Positions 19,748-28,166 of a DNA stretch of 64,000 bases are shown here, piece by piece (position 1 is the first letter of the stretch; each line of letters starts with the position of its first letter). The position numbers and the translations under genes are program-made. The stretch comes from Roseibium sp. HPY-6 (GTDB taxonomy: Bacteria > Pseudomonadota > Alphaproteobacteria > Rhizobiales > Stappiaceae). A model generated the notes under the pieces. The model saw only the letters and a program-made list of their open reading frames with translations. It had not been told where the DNA came from and ran no database searches. Location: contig NZ_JBEWCD010000002.1 in NCBI RefSeq assembly GCF_040530035.1, positions 1,984,001 through 2,048,000 of the forward strand, given 5' to 3'.

Positions 19748-20341
19748 ATGTCAAAAAATGCCACCACTGCCGAAGGCTGGGACGAAGAATACGAAGCCGG
19801 GCGCTGGGCCTTTCTACGCTCGCTTCCCGAAAGTGGTCGCTACGGCATCATCGGCATGTGGCTGTCCCTGACCGGCTCCATGGACGAGGTCCTCGATATC
19901 GGCTGCGGTGAAGGACTGCTTTATGAGCGGCTGCAGCCCATGGGTATCAAGCGTTACGTCGGCATGGATCTGTCGCCTGCTTCGCTTGAAATTGCCAATG
20001 TCGATCCGGCTATCGCGTCGCTTCGTGCCGGTGACATGCACACGTTTGAGCCGCAGGAAGGTGAAGCCTTTTCAGCCATCGTGTTCAACGAAGTGCTGCA
20101 CTTCGCGGACGATCCGGCAGCCGTGGTCAGCCGCTATGTACCGTTTCTGAAGCCAGACGGCGTCATCGCGCTTTCCATGTATTCCCCGAAGCGGCCTGAG
20201 TCCGGCGCCAACAAGCTGATCAACAGCCTCTGGGCGGCAACCGACGACGAAACGAAATGGGAAGTCCTCGACGACTACCGCCTTGTATCGGACAAGAAAG
20301 GCGTTACATGGCGGATGCGGCTTGTGAAGCCTCACAGTTAG
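19748..20341 (+). CDS. Class I SAM-dependent methyltransferase
   Basis: A 197-residue soluble methyltransferase. Motif I is VLDIGCGEGLLYERL, followed by YVGMDLSPASLEIA and the motif III/IV stretch FSAIVFNEVLHFADDP. This is a Methyltransf_11/23-type fold; the substrate is unknown. The start at 19748 was chosen for AGGAAG 5 bases upstream rather than a GTG overlapping the permease stop. It sits directly behind the ABC operon terminator. Confidence 0.82.
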   Translation: MSKNATTAEGWDEEYEAGRWAFLRSLPESGRYGIIGMWLSLTGSMDEVLDIGCGEGLLYERLQPMGIKRYVGMDLSPASLEIANVDPAIASLRAGDMHTFEPQEGEAFSAIVFNEVLHFADDPAAVVSRYVPFLKPDGVIALSMYSPKRPESGANKLINSLWAATDDETKWEVLDDYRLVSDKKGVTWRMRLVKPHS

Positions 20342-20376
20342 GTATCGTTGACACCCAACTAACCAAAGCAAACGGT

Positions 20377-20491
20377 TTGTCATCCCGGCCAAGCGCAGCG
20401 CGAGCCGGGATCCAGTATGCTGTGCGTTGATTTTTTGTCCTACAGCCGGGATCGCGCGGGTAATGGATCCCTGCCTTCGCAGGGATGACAA
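20377..20491. repeat. Dispersed palindromic repeat (REP-like), copy 1, in a 411-base intergenic stretch
   Basis: The 20342-20752 stretch holds no gene. It carries module A at 20377-20417 (starts TTGTCATCCCGGCC, ends GGGATCCAGTA) and, inverted, module B at about 20461-20491 (ATCCCTGCCTTCGCAGGGAT, then GACAA). Both outer ends read TTGTCAT outward-facing. Module A differs from the copy at 27050-27090 at only two positions over 41 bases. It is a REP-like element that can fold when transcribed. Confidence 0.8.
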
Positions 20492-20752
20492 GGTTGGATC
20501 ACCTTTCAGAGTCCACTTGGCCTGTTTCTGGTCAGGCTAAGGACCCGGTAGAAACTAGACTTTTGTGCGCGAGCGGATAGTCGATGTTGGATTCGCCCTC
20601 AGAGCCACATCCAACCTTCGAATTTTGTTGCTGTCTGAATATTTGAGTGCTTCGTTTCTGCTCAAGCTTCTTCAGACTTCACGGCAGAGCGAATGCAGGC
20701 AAACCGGACGACGCGGAGCGGCAGGAAAGCCTGCCGCTCCGCTTCTCAAGAC

Positions 20753-22549
20753 CTACCGGGCGCCAATCCGCACCACATCGCCGTCGAACGTTGGAACGCT
20801 CATGACGAAGGGGTCGGTTGAGTAGCACAGAGCCTGTTCTTCAAGCATCCGGATGGCGATTTCCTCGCCCATGCGCAGGCTGTCGTAATAGTCGGAGAAG
20901 TAGTGGACTCCGCCCATATTCCGCCCGATCGAGATATTGGCAGCGAGTTTGTTGAGCTCGCCTTCGAGTGTCAGGAACGTGGTCAGGTTTTTGGATTCTA
21001 CCAGCTGATTGCCGCTTGCATCCTTGGGCACAAAGGCAACAGGCATATCATCGGCTGACAAGGTGTGCTTGCCCGTCTTGGCGCCTTTCTTGAGAGGGCG
21101 GCGAAACGCGATCTCATTGTCTGCCTTGCCATCACCGTTTTTCTGCTTGCGATGGACAAGCACCGCAGAGGTATCGAAATACGCCTTGAGAACAGTCACG
21201 CAAGCTCCGGCAACAGTCGCATGGCCAGCACCATAGGCCGGGTGCATCGGCGAGCCTTCCTGAAAGGCCATCGGCAGCAATGCGGTTCCACTCGCATTTC
21301 CGCTTCTGATTGCGTTGACGGTATCGGCAATGCTGTGTTCCAGGTCCTGAAACACCTTTTCACCGTAGAAATAGCAGTTGTCGATGTCGGCGGCCTTTTC
21401 GATCCGCGCAGCGAGTGCCTCAGGACGCAGGCGAATATGGTTGTTGAATTTCTGGAACCGGACCGCCTTCAGGGCCCGGGTGGCAACTTCGGTGACCAGT
21501 GTCAGAATATGCGGACCGCCATAAAGAGCAAAACCGCCGGCTTCCCAATTTGCGCCTTTCGCCTGCTGGCCATGGCCCGAAAGGGGATCGAATGCCGGGT
21601 CAAATGAAGCACCCATTCCGAGCAGGATCAGACAGGCATTCAGGTAAGCCTGATAAAGCGCATCGTCGTGGACATAAGTGGCAAGGTCGCGCGGTGTCGC
21701 GATAAATTTCCATCCGTTGCCAGCGGGAAACAACACGCTGTTGTTGCGTGTGTTGGCACCGTTCTGGACCTTGAGCCAGTCGTTCCACTCCGTCATGAAG
21801 TCGCCGGTCGGCCCGGTCTGGGCTGCTGGCACCTTCTGGCTGATCTTTTGCGGACCGTACATGATTTCGCCGTTCTTCACTTCGGCGGGGTTGCCCGGTG
21901 AGTGGTTGCCGATCAGCATGAATTGCGAAAGGTAGGGCCCGGCGTCAGCGCCCGGAGCCGAGCCGCGAAATGCCTGTTGCGGAGTGATCAGTTTGCCGCC
22001 GTGTTTTCTCGGACGCCCCGGAAAACCGTCGGCCGTGTATTGCAGTGCGTTCAGCCGTTTCAGGCTGTGCGTGATTTTCTTCGAAGCCGCGGCGGTCGTC
22101 ATTTTGCCTTCAAAAACGGTGAAGGGCTCGTCGCGCAGAAGCGCCAGCTCATAGACCTCAGCCATCTCGTAGGCGAGCTCGTCTGACCCGAGTGGCGGGG
22201 CAGGGGGCATCGTCACAGCCTGGGCGTCCGGTCCTTCCAGATCGCCAACGACACCGGCCGTCGGTGCCTCCCACTGACGCTCTTTGTCGTTTGCCGGCGG
22301 TACGGTTCCATCTTGAAACGCAGCGATTTCGCCTTTGTCGATCGCGGTTCTGAAGGCTTCGAAATGTTCGGGCTTTTCCACCAGACCCGTTGCACAATCG
22401 TGCTCCAGGCCCTTGGTAAAGGACATGGCGTAGTTGGCGGTGGCAAACTTCTGCTCATCGCCGTTGGCTTTGTGGGTTGGATGTTCTCGTGCCCTTGCCC
22501 GTTCGGCTGCAGATACACGCATGTCATGGGACCACTGGCGTCTGTCCAT
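20753..22549 (-). CDS. Vanadium-dependent haloperoxidase
   Basis: A 598-residue PAP2-superfamily enzyme expected to oxidise halides with hydrogen peroxide using bound vanadate. The vanadate-site motifs are all present: K-x7-RP (KFNNHIRLRP, Lys about 367 and Arg about 375), AYGAGHATVAGA with the catalytic His about 443, and GRNMGGVHYFSD with Arg about 543 and His about 549. The K-x7-R spacing and YGAGH in place of YPSGH resemble algal bromoperoxidases rather than fungal chloroperoxidases. The ATG at 22549 has GGAGA 7 bases upstream; a longer GTG start is unlikely. No export signal is visible. It stands alone. Confidence 0.88.
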   Translation of the reverse strand: MDRRQWSHDMRVSAAERARAREHPTHKANGDEQKFATANYAMSFTKGLEHDCATGLVEKPEHFEAFRTAIDKGEIAAFQDGTVPPANDKERQWEAPTAGVVGDLEGPDAQAVTMPPAPPLGSDELAYEMAEVYELALLRDEPFTVFEGKMTTAAASKKITHSLKRLNALQYTADGFPGRPRKHGGKLITPQQAFRGSAPGADAGPYLSQFMLIGNHSPGNPAEVKNGEIMYGPQKISQKVPAAQTGPTGDFMTEWNDWLKVQNGANTRNNSVLFPAGNGWKFIATPRDLATYVHDDALYQAYLNACLILLGMGASFDPAFDPLSGHGQQAKGANWEAGGFALYGGPHILTLVTEVATRALKAVRFQKFNNHIRLRPEALAARIEKAADIDNCYFYGEKVFQDLEHSIADTVNAIRSGNASGTALLPMAFQEGSPMHPAYGAGHATVAGACVTVLKAYFDTSAVLVHRKQKNGDGKADNEIAFRRPLKKGAKTGKHTLSADDMPVAFVPKDASGNQLVESKNLTTFLTLEGELNKLAANISIGRNMGGVHYFSDYYDSLRMGEEIAIRMLEEQALCYSTDPFVMSVPTFDGDVVRIGAR

Positions 22550-22836
22550 AATCAATTCTCCAAAAAAATCAGCTATCAAAATGCGTGCTTCGTTCAAAAA
22601 TAAACTTCGAAGCACGGTGTAAGTGTAAGTTGAGCGTTTGAAAATCGTACAATCAGTAATTCTTATGGGTTCAATTAGGAATACTTATTTATCAGGTTTT
22701 TCAACCCATGCGCCACGTACGTCATGGTCAAAAATGACAATAAGAAACTTGAAAATAGAGGAGGCGCACAAGGCTCCCTGAGCCTGGTACGCCATTCTTT
22801 GGGACCTTTCGGTTCGAAATTTCGGCTGACCAGGCG

Positions 22837-23124
22837 TTAACCCGGCAGCACGACAATCGTCGATTTTCCGCCCTTGTTCCTCAGTGCGTGAATGTCTGCG
22901 AGATCCGGGTCTTCACGCCAGGCTTTTGCAGCATCGACGCTTGGAAACGACAGAAGGGCTGCGATGTTCGGCGTGTCGCCAGCTGCTTCCAGTACGGTTA
23001 CGTCCGGGTCGGCTGCCACGACGCTGCCACCATGCTTGGCAAGAGCCTCCGCAGCCTTTTCTCGATAAGCGCCAAGCGTCTCTTTGTCGGTGACTGTGAT
23101 CATGGCAAGTGCTTGTACGGACAT
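22837..23124 (-). CDS. DUF1330 family protein
   Basis: A 95-residue alpha/beta-barrel-dimer (ferredoxin-like) protein. The pattern MITVTDKETLGAYREKA, then GGSVVAADPDVTVLEA and the FPSVDAAKAWREDP block, is the DUF1330 pattern. The biochemical role is unknown. AGGAG lies upstream of the ATG. It is divergent from the LysR gene across 90 bases, the usual layout for a gene controlled by that regulator. Confidence 0.85.
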   Translation of the reverse strand: MSVQALAMITVTDKETLGAYREKAAEALAKHGGSVVAADPDVTVLEAAGDTPNIAALLSFPSVDAAKAWREDPDLADIHALRNKGGKSTIVVLPG

Positions 23125-23214
23125 GGGATGTCTCCTCGCGTTTGAAGTGCCCGAACGCTAACCCGAGATGCGACTGCGAAAAAATGCTCAATTTCCAAAC
23201 AGGGATGTGCAAAA

Positions 23215-24162
23215 ATGCACCGCTGGAAAAAGACATCGGATTCTTTTGATTTAACTGCGATTGATACCTCGATGGAGAACTGGGACGACTTGAAATTCGT
23301 GCTGGCTATCGCAAATGCCGGCAATGTGACGAAGGCAGCGAAGGGGCTTGGCGTCACGCACTCTACCGTTTCTCGCCGCCTGTCCGCGCTCGAAGAGCGT
23401 ATGGCAACGCGGCTTTTCGAACGCCTGCCGGAAGGCTTCGTGCCGACCGCGGCCGGTGCAGAAGCTGTCGCTGCCGCCAAGCGCATGGAGGCGGAGGTGC
23501 TGGCCCTCGATACGCGCATCACCGCTCAGGATGCCGAACTGGAAGGCCCGCTGCGAATAACGGCCGCTCAGCTGCTTTTCCAGGTGCAGCTTGCAGAGAT
23601 CATGCAGCAATTCGCCGAGCGCCATCCCCGGATTGAACTGCAGATGGTCGCGGCCAACGAGAAGCTCAGCCTTCATCGCCGCGAGGCGGATATCGCTGTC
23701 AGAGTGACGGACAATCCCGGCGAGACGCTGTTCGGCCGTCTGGCAACCGGCCAGAACCGTTGTTATTACATGTCCCGCGATTTTGCCCGCAAACACCGCG
23801 ACATTCTGGAAACCAGCCACGCCAGCGCACCACTTCCGTGTGTGACTTTCAAATGGTGGGGGCAGGGCGTGCCCAAGGACATCCGCTCGCGCTATCCATC
23901 CGCGTTTATCAGCCTGGTTGCGGATGACATGATTGCGCTTGTGGCGGCCGTGAAAGTCGGCATGGGTGTCGGTCGCCTACCGTGCTTCCTGGGGGATCCC
24001 GATCCCGACCTGATCCGGATCCCTGGTATGGAGCCCTCGCGGTATCTCGACATCTGGGTCCTGACCCATCCGGATCTGAAAAACGTTGCTCGAATTCGCG
24101 CTTTCCTGCGCTTTGCCGCCGATGCATTCAAAGCGTGGAGCGGTCTTTATCTCGGCGCCTGA
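23215..24162 (+). CDS. LysR-family transcriptional regulator
   Basis: A 315-residue regulator. The winged HTH (DDLKFVLAIANAGNVTKAAK through STVSRRLSALEERM) is followed by the substrate-binding domain. The start at 23215 has AGGGA upstream, but family proteins normally begin at the equivalent of 23272 (MENWDDLKF), so the shorter form is possible. By gene layout it probably controls the divergent DUF1330 gene and itself. The effector is unknown. Confidence 0.92.
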   Translation: MHRWKKTSDSFDLTAIDTSMENWDDLKFVLAIANAGNVTKAAKGLGVTHSTVSRRLSALEERMATRLFERLPEGFVPTAAGAEAVAAAKRMEAEVLALDTRITAQDAELEGPLRITAAQLLFQVQLAEIMQQFAERHPRIELQMVAANEKLSLHRREADIAVRVTDNPGETLFGRLATGQNRCYYMSRDFARKHRDILETSHASAPLPCVTFKWWGQGVPKDIRSRYPSAFISLVADDMIALVAAVKVGMGVGRLPCFLGDPDPDLIRIPGMEPSRYLDIWVLTHPDLKNVARIRAFLRFAADAFKAWSGLYLGA

Positions 24163-24182
24163 AATACTGGTGGCCATACCGA

Positions 24183-24635
24183 CTACACCCAGCGACGCAC
24201 TTTCCGCAGGTAGTTTTCATAAGGTTCGCCGAATTTTTGTTTCAGAATCTCTTCCTCTGGTTTTATCTGGAATTCCGTCAGGTAGGCGACAAAGGCGGGA
24301 ATGATCAGGATCGACATGAAGCTGCTGAAATAGAGCGATGCCGCGATCAGAAGGAAGAGAAGTCCGAGATACATGGGGTTGCGGCTGATCCTGTAGATTC
24401 CATCGGTTACAAGTGCGCTTGTTTCCTGCGGTGCCATCGGGTTGACGGTGGTTTTCCGGCGGACAAAAGTCAAAAGCGCCAGAATATCGGGCACAAGTCC
24501 AAGGAAAAACAGGATCGCCGCCAGTACGAATTGTCCGGGGAAGTCGAAGGTCAGCCCCGGAAACCAGGACGCGGCGGCATAAGTGAACGTCACCGCGACG
24601 ATCAGGATAAGCGGTGGGGGGACCTTGAGCTTCAT
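24183..24635 (-). CDS. Isoprenylcysteine carboxyl methyltransferase family (ICMT-like) membrane protein
   Basis: A 150-residue protein with four membrane segments and the ICMT/PEMT C-terminal motif: GIYRISRNPMYLGLLF, then KPEEEILKQKFGEPYENYLRKVRRW. Bacterial members methylate small or lipid substrates, but the true substrate is unknown. It starts 10 bases after the nitrile hydratase accessory gene and is probably the last gene of that operon. It converges with the LysR gene. Confidence 0.85.
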   Translation of the reverse strand: MKLKVPPPLILIVAVTFTYAAASWFPGLTFDFPGQFVLAAILFFLGLVPDILALLTFVRRKTTVNPMAPQETSALVTDGIYRISRNPMYLGLLFLLIAASLYFSSFMSILIIPAFVAYLTEFQIKPEEEILKQKFGEPYENYLRKVRRWV

Positions 24636-24645
24636 CTGCAGCCAC

Positions 24646-24999
24646 TCATCTTTTCAGCTCGATGGGCTGTCCATGGGGCGTCGATCTGGCTGCCTCGTCC
24701 CACGCCGCTTTGAGGTCGGCCAGCTGTCCGGTGCCGGCAACGCCCTTCGCGTTCAGGATGTTTTCGAAAGCGTTGAGCCAGTGGTCATAGTAGCTGAGCG
24801 AAGCACTTTCGTGATCGCCGTCTTTTGCAAGTTCCGCGCTGAGGTGTTCCGCCCATTCTGGCCATTCGAACATACCGGCTTCGTGCGCCTGCACTGTCAT
24901 GGCGAATATGCGCGCTTCCCAAGGGGCTGCAAAAACCGGTCCGCCGTCCTGGTCCAGCGGAAGCCTCGGCATGAACGTAGCTGCGTCAGGCAAGGTCAA
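24646..24999 (-). CDS. Nitrile hydratase accessory protein
   Basis: A 117-residue protein that resembles the N-terminal part of nitrile hydratase beta subunits (FAAPWEARIFAMTVQAHEAGMFEW, then SYYDHWLNAFENIL), as in the P14K/NhlE-type accessory proteins. In the known cobalt enzymes such a protein carries the metal-loaded alpha subunit and swaps it into the alpha-beta enzyme. It overlaps the end of the beta-subunit gene by 14 bases, supporting joint expression. Confidence 0.88.
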   Translation of the reverse strand: MTLPDAATFMPRLPLDQDGGPVFAAPWEARIFAMTVQAHEAGMFEWPEWAEHLSAELAKDGDHESASLSYYDHWLNAFENILNAKGVAGTGQLADLKAAWDEAARSTPHGQPIELKR

Positions 25000-25645
25000 G
25001 ATAAGGCTCCCAGAGATCGAGACGAAGGGTCAAATCAGGATCGCTGTCATCACCCCAGATATCGGTTCCCTTGAAGACGACCCCGTAGAGCCAGGTCGGC
25101 TGCTCGCCCAGCTTTCGCGAATTCGTGTCTGGAAAAACATGGACACCATGAACGGCTTCAATTGTGCCCGGGGCGTCGCGGGCATAGCGGGGGAGACGCG
25201 TATGATGCTCCGGATTCATGCGTTTGGTGCGGATCCTGTCACCCACCTTGAAGCGGGCAGGCTGCTGTTGTGGCCGGTCGGCCGGGCCACCCTTTGCGAG
25301 AATGCCGGCGACTTCATCCGCTTTCACGACCCGGTTCAGCGGTTTGGCAGGCGCGAGTGACTGACCGGCCCGGAGTTCCTCTTCGCTCACAAGTTCATGG
25401 TCAACGAGCAGTTTTTCAAGCCCGAGCGTCCAGATCTTGTAGTAGCTGGAAGAAAGATAAACAGGGGGCGGCAACGATTCCCGCGCAAAGCGTGAGGTGT
25501 CGATATTCCAGGTCCCGGTCGCGCCCATGGCAAGGGTCAGCGCAAAGGCACGTTCTTCCCATTTGGCATGAAAGTTCGGTTCGTTTTCTTCAAGCTCGAT
25601 CGGCCCGAAACCCATTTGGCCGCCAAGATCCTGTGCTCCATTCAT
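24986..25645 (-). CDS. nthB: Nitrile hydratase subunit beta
   Basis: A 219-residue beta subunit. It begins [20 protein letters not shown] and contains [39 protein letters not shown], and the SH3-like C-terminal half with [26 protein letters not shown] and LYGVVF. It forms the heterodimer that hydrates nitriles to amides. The start overlaps the alpha-subunit stop by 4 bases. Confidence 0.95.
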   Translation of the reverse strand: MNGAQDLGGQMGFGPIELEENEPNFHAKWEERAFALTLAMGATGTWNIDTSRFARESLPPPVYLSSSYYKIWTLGLEKLLVDHELVSEEELRAGQSLAPAKPLNRVVKADEVAGILAKGGPADRPQQQPARFKVGDRIRTKRMNPEHHTRLPRYARDAPGTIEAVHGVHVFPDTNSRKLGEQPTWLYGVVFKGTDIWGDDSDPDLTLRLDLWEPYLDLA

Positions 25646-26268
25646 GCCGCACTCTCCCGTTCAGACGGGTCAAGCGCAAGCCCGGTCCCGATCATGCTGT
25701 CGCGTGTGACAAGTGCGGCCAGTTCGCTCTCGTCCCACCCCTCAGTCCCTGAAGGTCTTTGAGGGACGACCAGGTAGCGGACTTCTGCCGTGGAGTCCCA
25801 GACCTTGATGTCTGTCCCGGAGGGCAGTGTCACGCCGAATTCCGCCAGGACGCCACGCGGGTCGCGCACTGCGCGGGAGCGGTAAGGCGCTGACTTGTAC
25901 CAGACCGGCGGCAAGCCGAGGACAGTCCACGGATAGCAGGAGCAGAGAGTGCAAACGACCATGTTGTGGATGCCGGGAATGTTTTCTACCGCAACCATGT
26001 GCTCACCCTGCCGCCCCACAAAGCCGAGTTCGGCAATTGCAGCCGTTGCATCGCTCATAAGGCGGGCATGGTATTCGGGATCCGTCCAGGCCTTTGCGAC
26101 GACCATGGCTCCGTTTTTCGGTCCGACTTTTGTCTCGTAGGTCTCGATGAGTTCGTCCAGCGCCGGCGGATCGACATATCCTTTTTCGGTCAGCAGCGTT
26201 TCGAGTGCGCGCACACGCAGTTCGACGTCTGACAACTCTGAATGCTCGTGATCATGATCGTGGGACAT
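25642..26268 (-). CDS. nthA: Nitrile hydratase subunit alpha, cobalt type
   Basis: A 208-residue catalytic subunit. The metal-binding claw is [10 protein letters not shown] at 105-114. Threonine after the first Cys is the mark of the cobalt enzymes (iron enzymes have Ser). The family lines [17 protein letters not shown] and [19 protein letters not shown] are intact. The N-terminus is His-rich ([10 protein letters not shown]). The ATG at 26268 is chosen because GGAG precedes it; an ATG 12 bases upstream lacks a site. It is the first gene of the nthA-nthB-accessory-ICMT operon. No cobalt transporter gene is in the window. Confidence 0.95.
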   Translation of the reverse strand: MSHDHDHEHSELSDVELRVRALETLLTEKGYVDPPALDELIETYETKVGPKNGAMVVAKAWTDPEYHARLMSDATAAIAELGFVGRQGEHMVAVENIPGIHNMVVCTLCSCYPWTVLGLPPVWYKSAPYRSRAVRDPRGVLAEFGVTLPSGTDIKVWDSTAEVRYLVVPQRPSGTEGWDESELAALVTRDSMIGTGLALDPSERESAA

Positions 26269-26425
26269 GGAGGGCTCCATTGGAGGCAGGTCGGAACGAT
26301 CCTAGTGCCCAGACGTTTTTACGCCAAGAGACAAGGTGCTGAAATTTGAGTGAATCTGCCCTGGGGGAATCTCAGAGACCGTATTTTGCGGCAACGACAA
26401 ACTTTGGCACAGTGGAAAGGAACGA

Positions 26426-26941
26426 ATGACATTGGAGGCAGAGGTGAAGATCGGGCTGGGCGGCGGATGCCACTGGTGTACGGAAGCCGTCTTTCAGGCG
26501 ATTGCCGGCATTTCGCGGGTGGAGCAGGGGTTCATTCGCTCCGACCCGCCCGACAATGGATGGTCGGAGGCTGTACTTGTGACCTTCGATCCGGTCGCCA
26601 TTCCGCTTGAAAGCCTGATTGAGATCCACCTGCGCACCCATTCCAGCACGTCGCATCACAAGATGCGTGGCAAGTACCGGTCCGCCGTCTACGTCTATGA
26701 TGCCGGCACGGGAGTGAAGGTTGGACGGATACTTCGTGCGCTGCAGCGGGAGTTTGACGATCCGCTTGTGACCAAGGTCCTCACGCTCGCAGAGTTCAAG
26801 TCGTCGGACGAAAGGTTCCGCAATTATTATGCGTCCGGTCCCGATCGTCCGTTCTGCAAGACCTATATAGACCCCAAACTGGCGCTTTTGCGGAAGCGGT
26901 ATGCCAGTGCGTTGCGGGAAAATGTCACTGCGGCGGAGTAA
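26426..26941 (+). CDS. msrA: Peptide methionine sulfoxide reductase MsrA-like
   Basis: A 171-residue MsrA-fold protein that should reduce methionine-S-sulfoxide. The catalytic block reads GLGGGCHWCTEAVF, with His where most MsrA proteins have Phe (GCFWC). The body and the C-terminal RNYYASGPDRPFCKTYIDPKLALL are typical. The start follows AGGAAC. It is divergent from nthA across 157 bases. The Phe-to-His change next to the catalytic Cys is noted; activity is still likely. Confidence 0.8.
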   Translation: MTLEAEVKIGLGGGCHWCTEAVFQAIAGISRVEQGFIRSDPPDNGWSEAVLVTFDPVAIPLESLIEIHLRTHSSTSHHKMRGKYRSAVYVYDAGTGVKVGRILRALQREFDDPLVTKVLTLAEFKSSDERFRNYYASGPDRPFCKTYIDPKLALLRKRYASALRENVTAAE

Positions 26942-27049
26942 ACTTTTGGCTGTTGCTGAAGTGTTTTTACCAGCCGCCATCCGGATCAGGACAACTGTCT
27001 GGAAGTCGCGGCGCTTCGACCCTGTGCCTGGAGCCGGTAGTCCGCTGCG

Positions 27050-27164
27050 TACTGGACCCCGGCTCGCGCTGCGCTTGGCCGGAATGACAATCAGTTTAAA
27101 ACGGCTTCTTACCTGAGGTCGCTGTCTTCTCACTTGTCATTCTTGCGAAGGCAGGAACCCGGTA
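27050..27164. repeat. Dispersed palindromic repeat (REP-like), copy 2, in a 466-base intergenic stretch
   Basis: The 26942-27407 stretch has no gene. Module A lies inverted at 27050-27090 and module B forward at 27134-27164 (TTGTCATTCTTGCGAAGG to ACCCGGTA). Relative to the copy at 20377-20491, the modules face inward instead of outward. The rest of the gap shows nothing I can name. Confidence 0.8.
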
Positions 27165-27407
27165 ATCGCAGACCCTTCGATGTTTCGAATGCCCCTGTGA
27201 TGAGGCTTCCTGCCGGTTTCTCAGTAGCCGAGGTGCGAGCGTTTGTTTTGGCCAAATCCAGCGTTGATCGTCGCTCCGTCATTCCAGGTTGAACTGGGGA
27301 CGTCTCTCAGCGGAAAAATGACTTCGCAGAAAGAGGGACGAGGGGCGACATGGCAAGGCCATCATCAAAGATGAAGTGAAACGAAATAGAAAACAGCTGC
27401 GATTTCC

Positions 27408-28166
27408 TCAGCCGAACAACCCCGTCACTGCCGGCCACGCGGCACCTTCATGATGTGCGGCGATTGCCAGAAATTCTTCGAGAAAATCAAAACTGGCTTC
27501 GTCATGTGCCAGATGATGCGTCAGCAGTCCGACCGGTTCATTGCCGGTGTTCCTGCGACGGCAAAGCTGTAGGTCGAAACGCAGGCGGGCGCTTTCCCAG
27601 CCGATAAAGCGCACCTGCTTTTTCCATTTCAGGATGTCGATGTGTGATTGAACCTGATGGTCATGAGGAAAGTTGTGAAAGGTGAAGGTCGACAATCCCG
27701 GTAAACCGATGCCGGGCAAGCGCCGTGAGATCTCCGGATCGATCCGGTTCCAGGGCGGTACGATTGCGGGAATGAACTTCTCTCCGAAAAGACTTTGAAG
27801 CCTTTCCTTTCCCTCTGCAAGCTGCGCCATCAGTTCATCGGGGTCGCGCCTTGATCCAAGCTCGGCCGCCTTTTCACGCTTTTCCTTAAGCTGAAAATTC
27901 TTGTGCTGCCAGCCGTGCTGCAGGACGAAGGCGTGCGGTTCGTCCGAAAGGCGCTCGGCAAGCGCATCGGTTGCATTCTTCGGGATAACCGCCAGGGCAA
28001 GGTCGATCCCATGGGTATTGGCGATCTGCAGCATGCGATCGAGCGCTGGCGTCGGTTCGATCGCATCGTCGTCCCGCCACCAGAAACTCACTTTCCGTCC
28101 GCGTTCGGCGAACCAGTCGAGATGCCCGACAAGTTCGTCTGTGAAGCGTTTCCGGTCGGGCGTCAT
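27408..28166 (-). CDS. Polysaccharide deacetylase-like protein
   Basis: A 252-residue protein with an NodB-like pattern: FWWRDDDAIEP (metal-binding Asp pair at about 32-34), VLQHGWQHKNF (His at 84 and 88) and IVPPWNRID in place of the usual catalytic Arg block. It may deacetylate a glycan. No signal peptide is seen, so it probably acts in the cytoplasm, which is unusual for polysaccharide deacetylases. It is the last gene of the glycosyltransferase operon and overlaps the upstream gene by 4 bases. Confidence 0.7.
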   Translation of the reverse strand: MTPDRKRFTDELVGHLDWFAERGRKVSFWWRDDDAIEPTPALDRMLQIANTHGIDLALAVIPKNATDALAERLSDEPHAFVLQHGWQHKNFQLKEKREKAAELGSRRDPDELMAQLAEGKERLQSLFGEKFIPAIVPPWNRIDPEISRRLPGIGLPGLSTFTFHNFPHDHQVQSHIDILKWKKQVRFIGWESARLRFDLQLCRRRNTGNEPVGLLTHHLAHDEASFDFLEEFLAIAAHHEGAAWPAVTGLFG

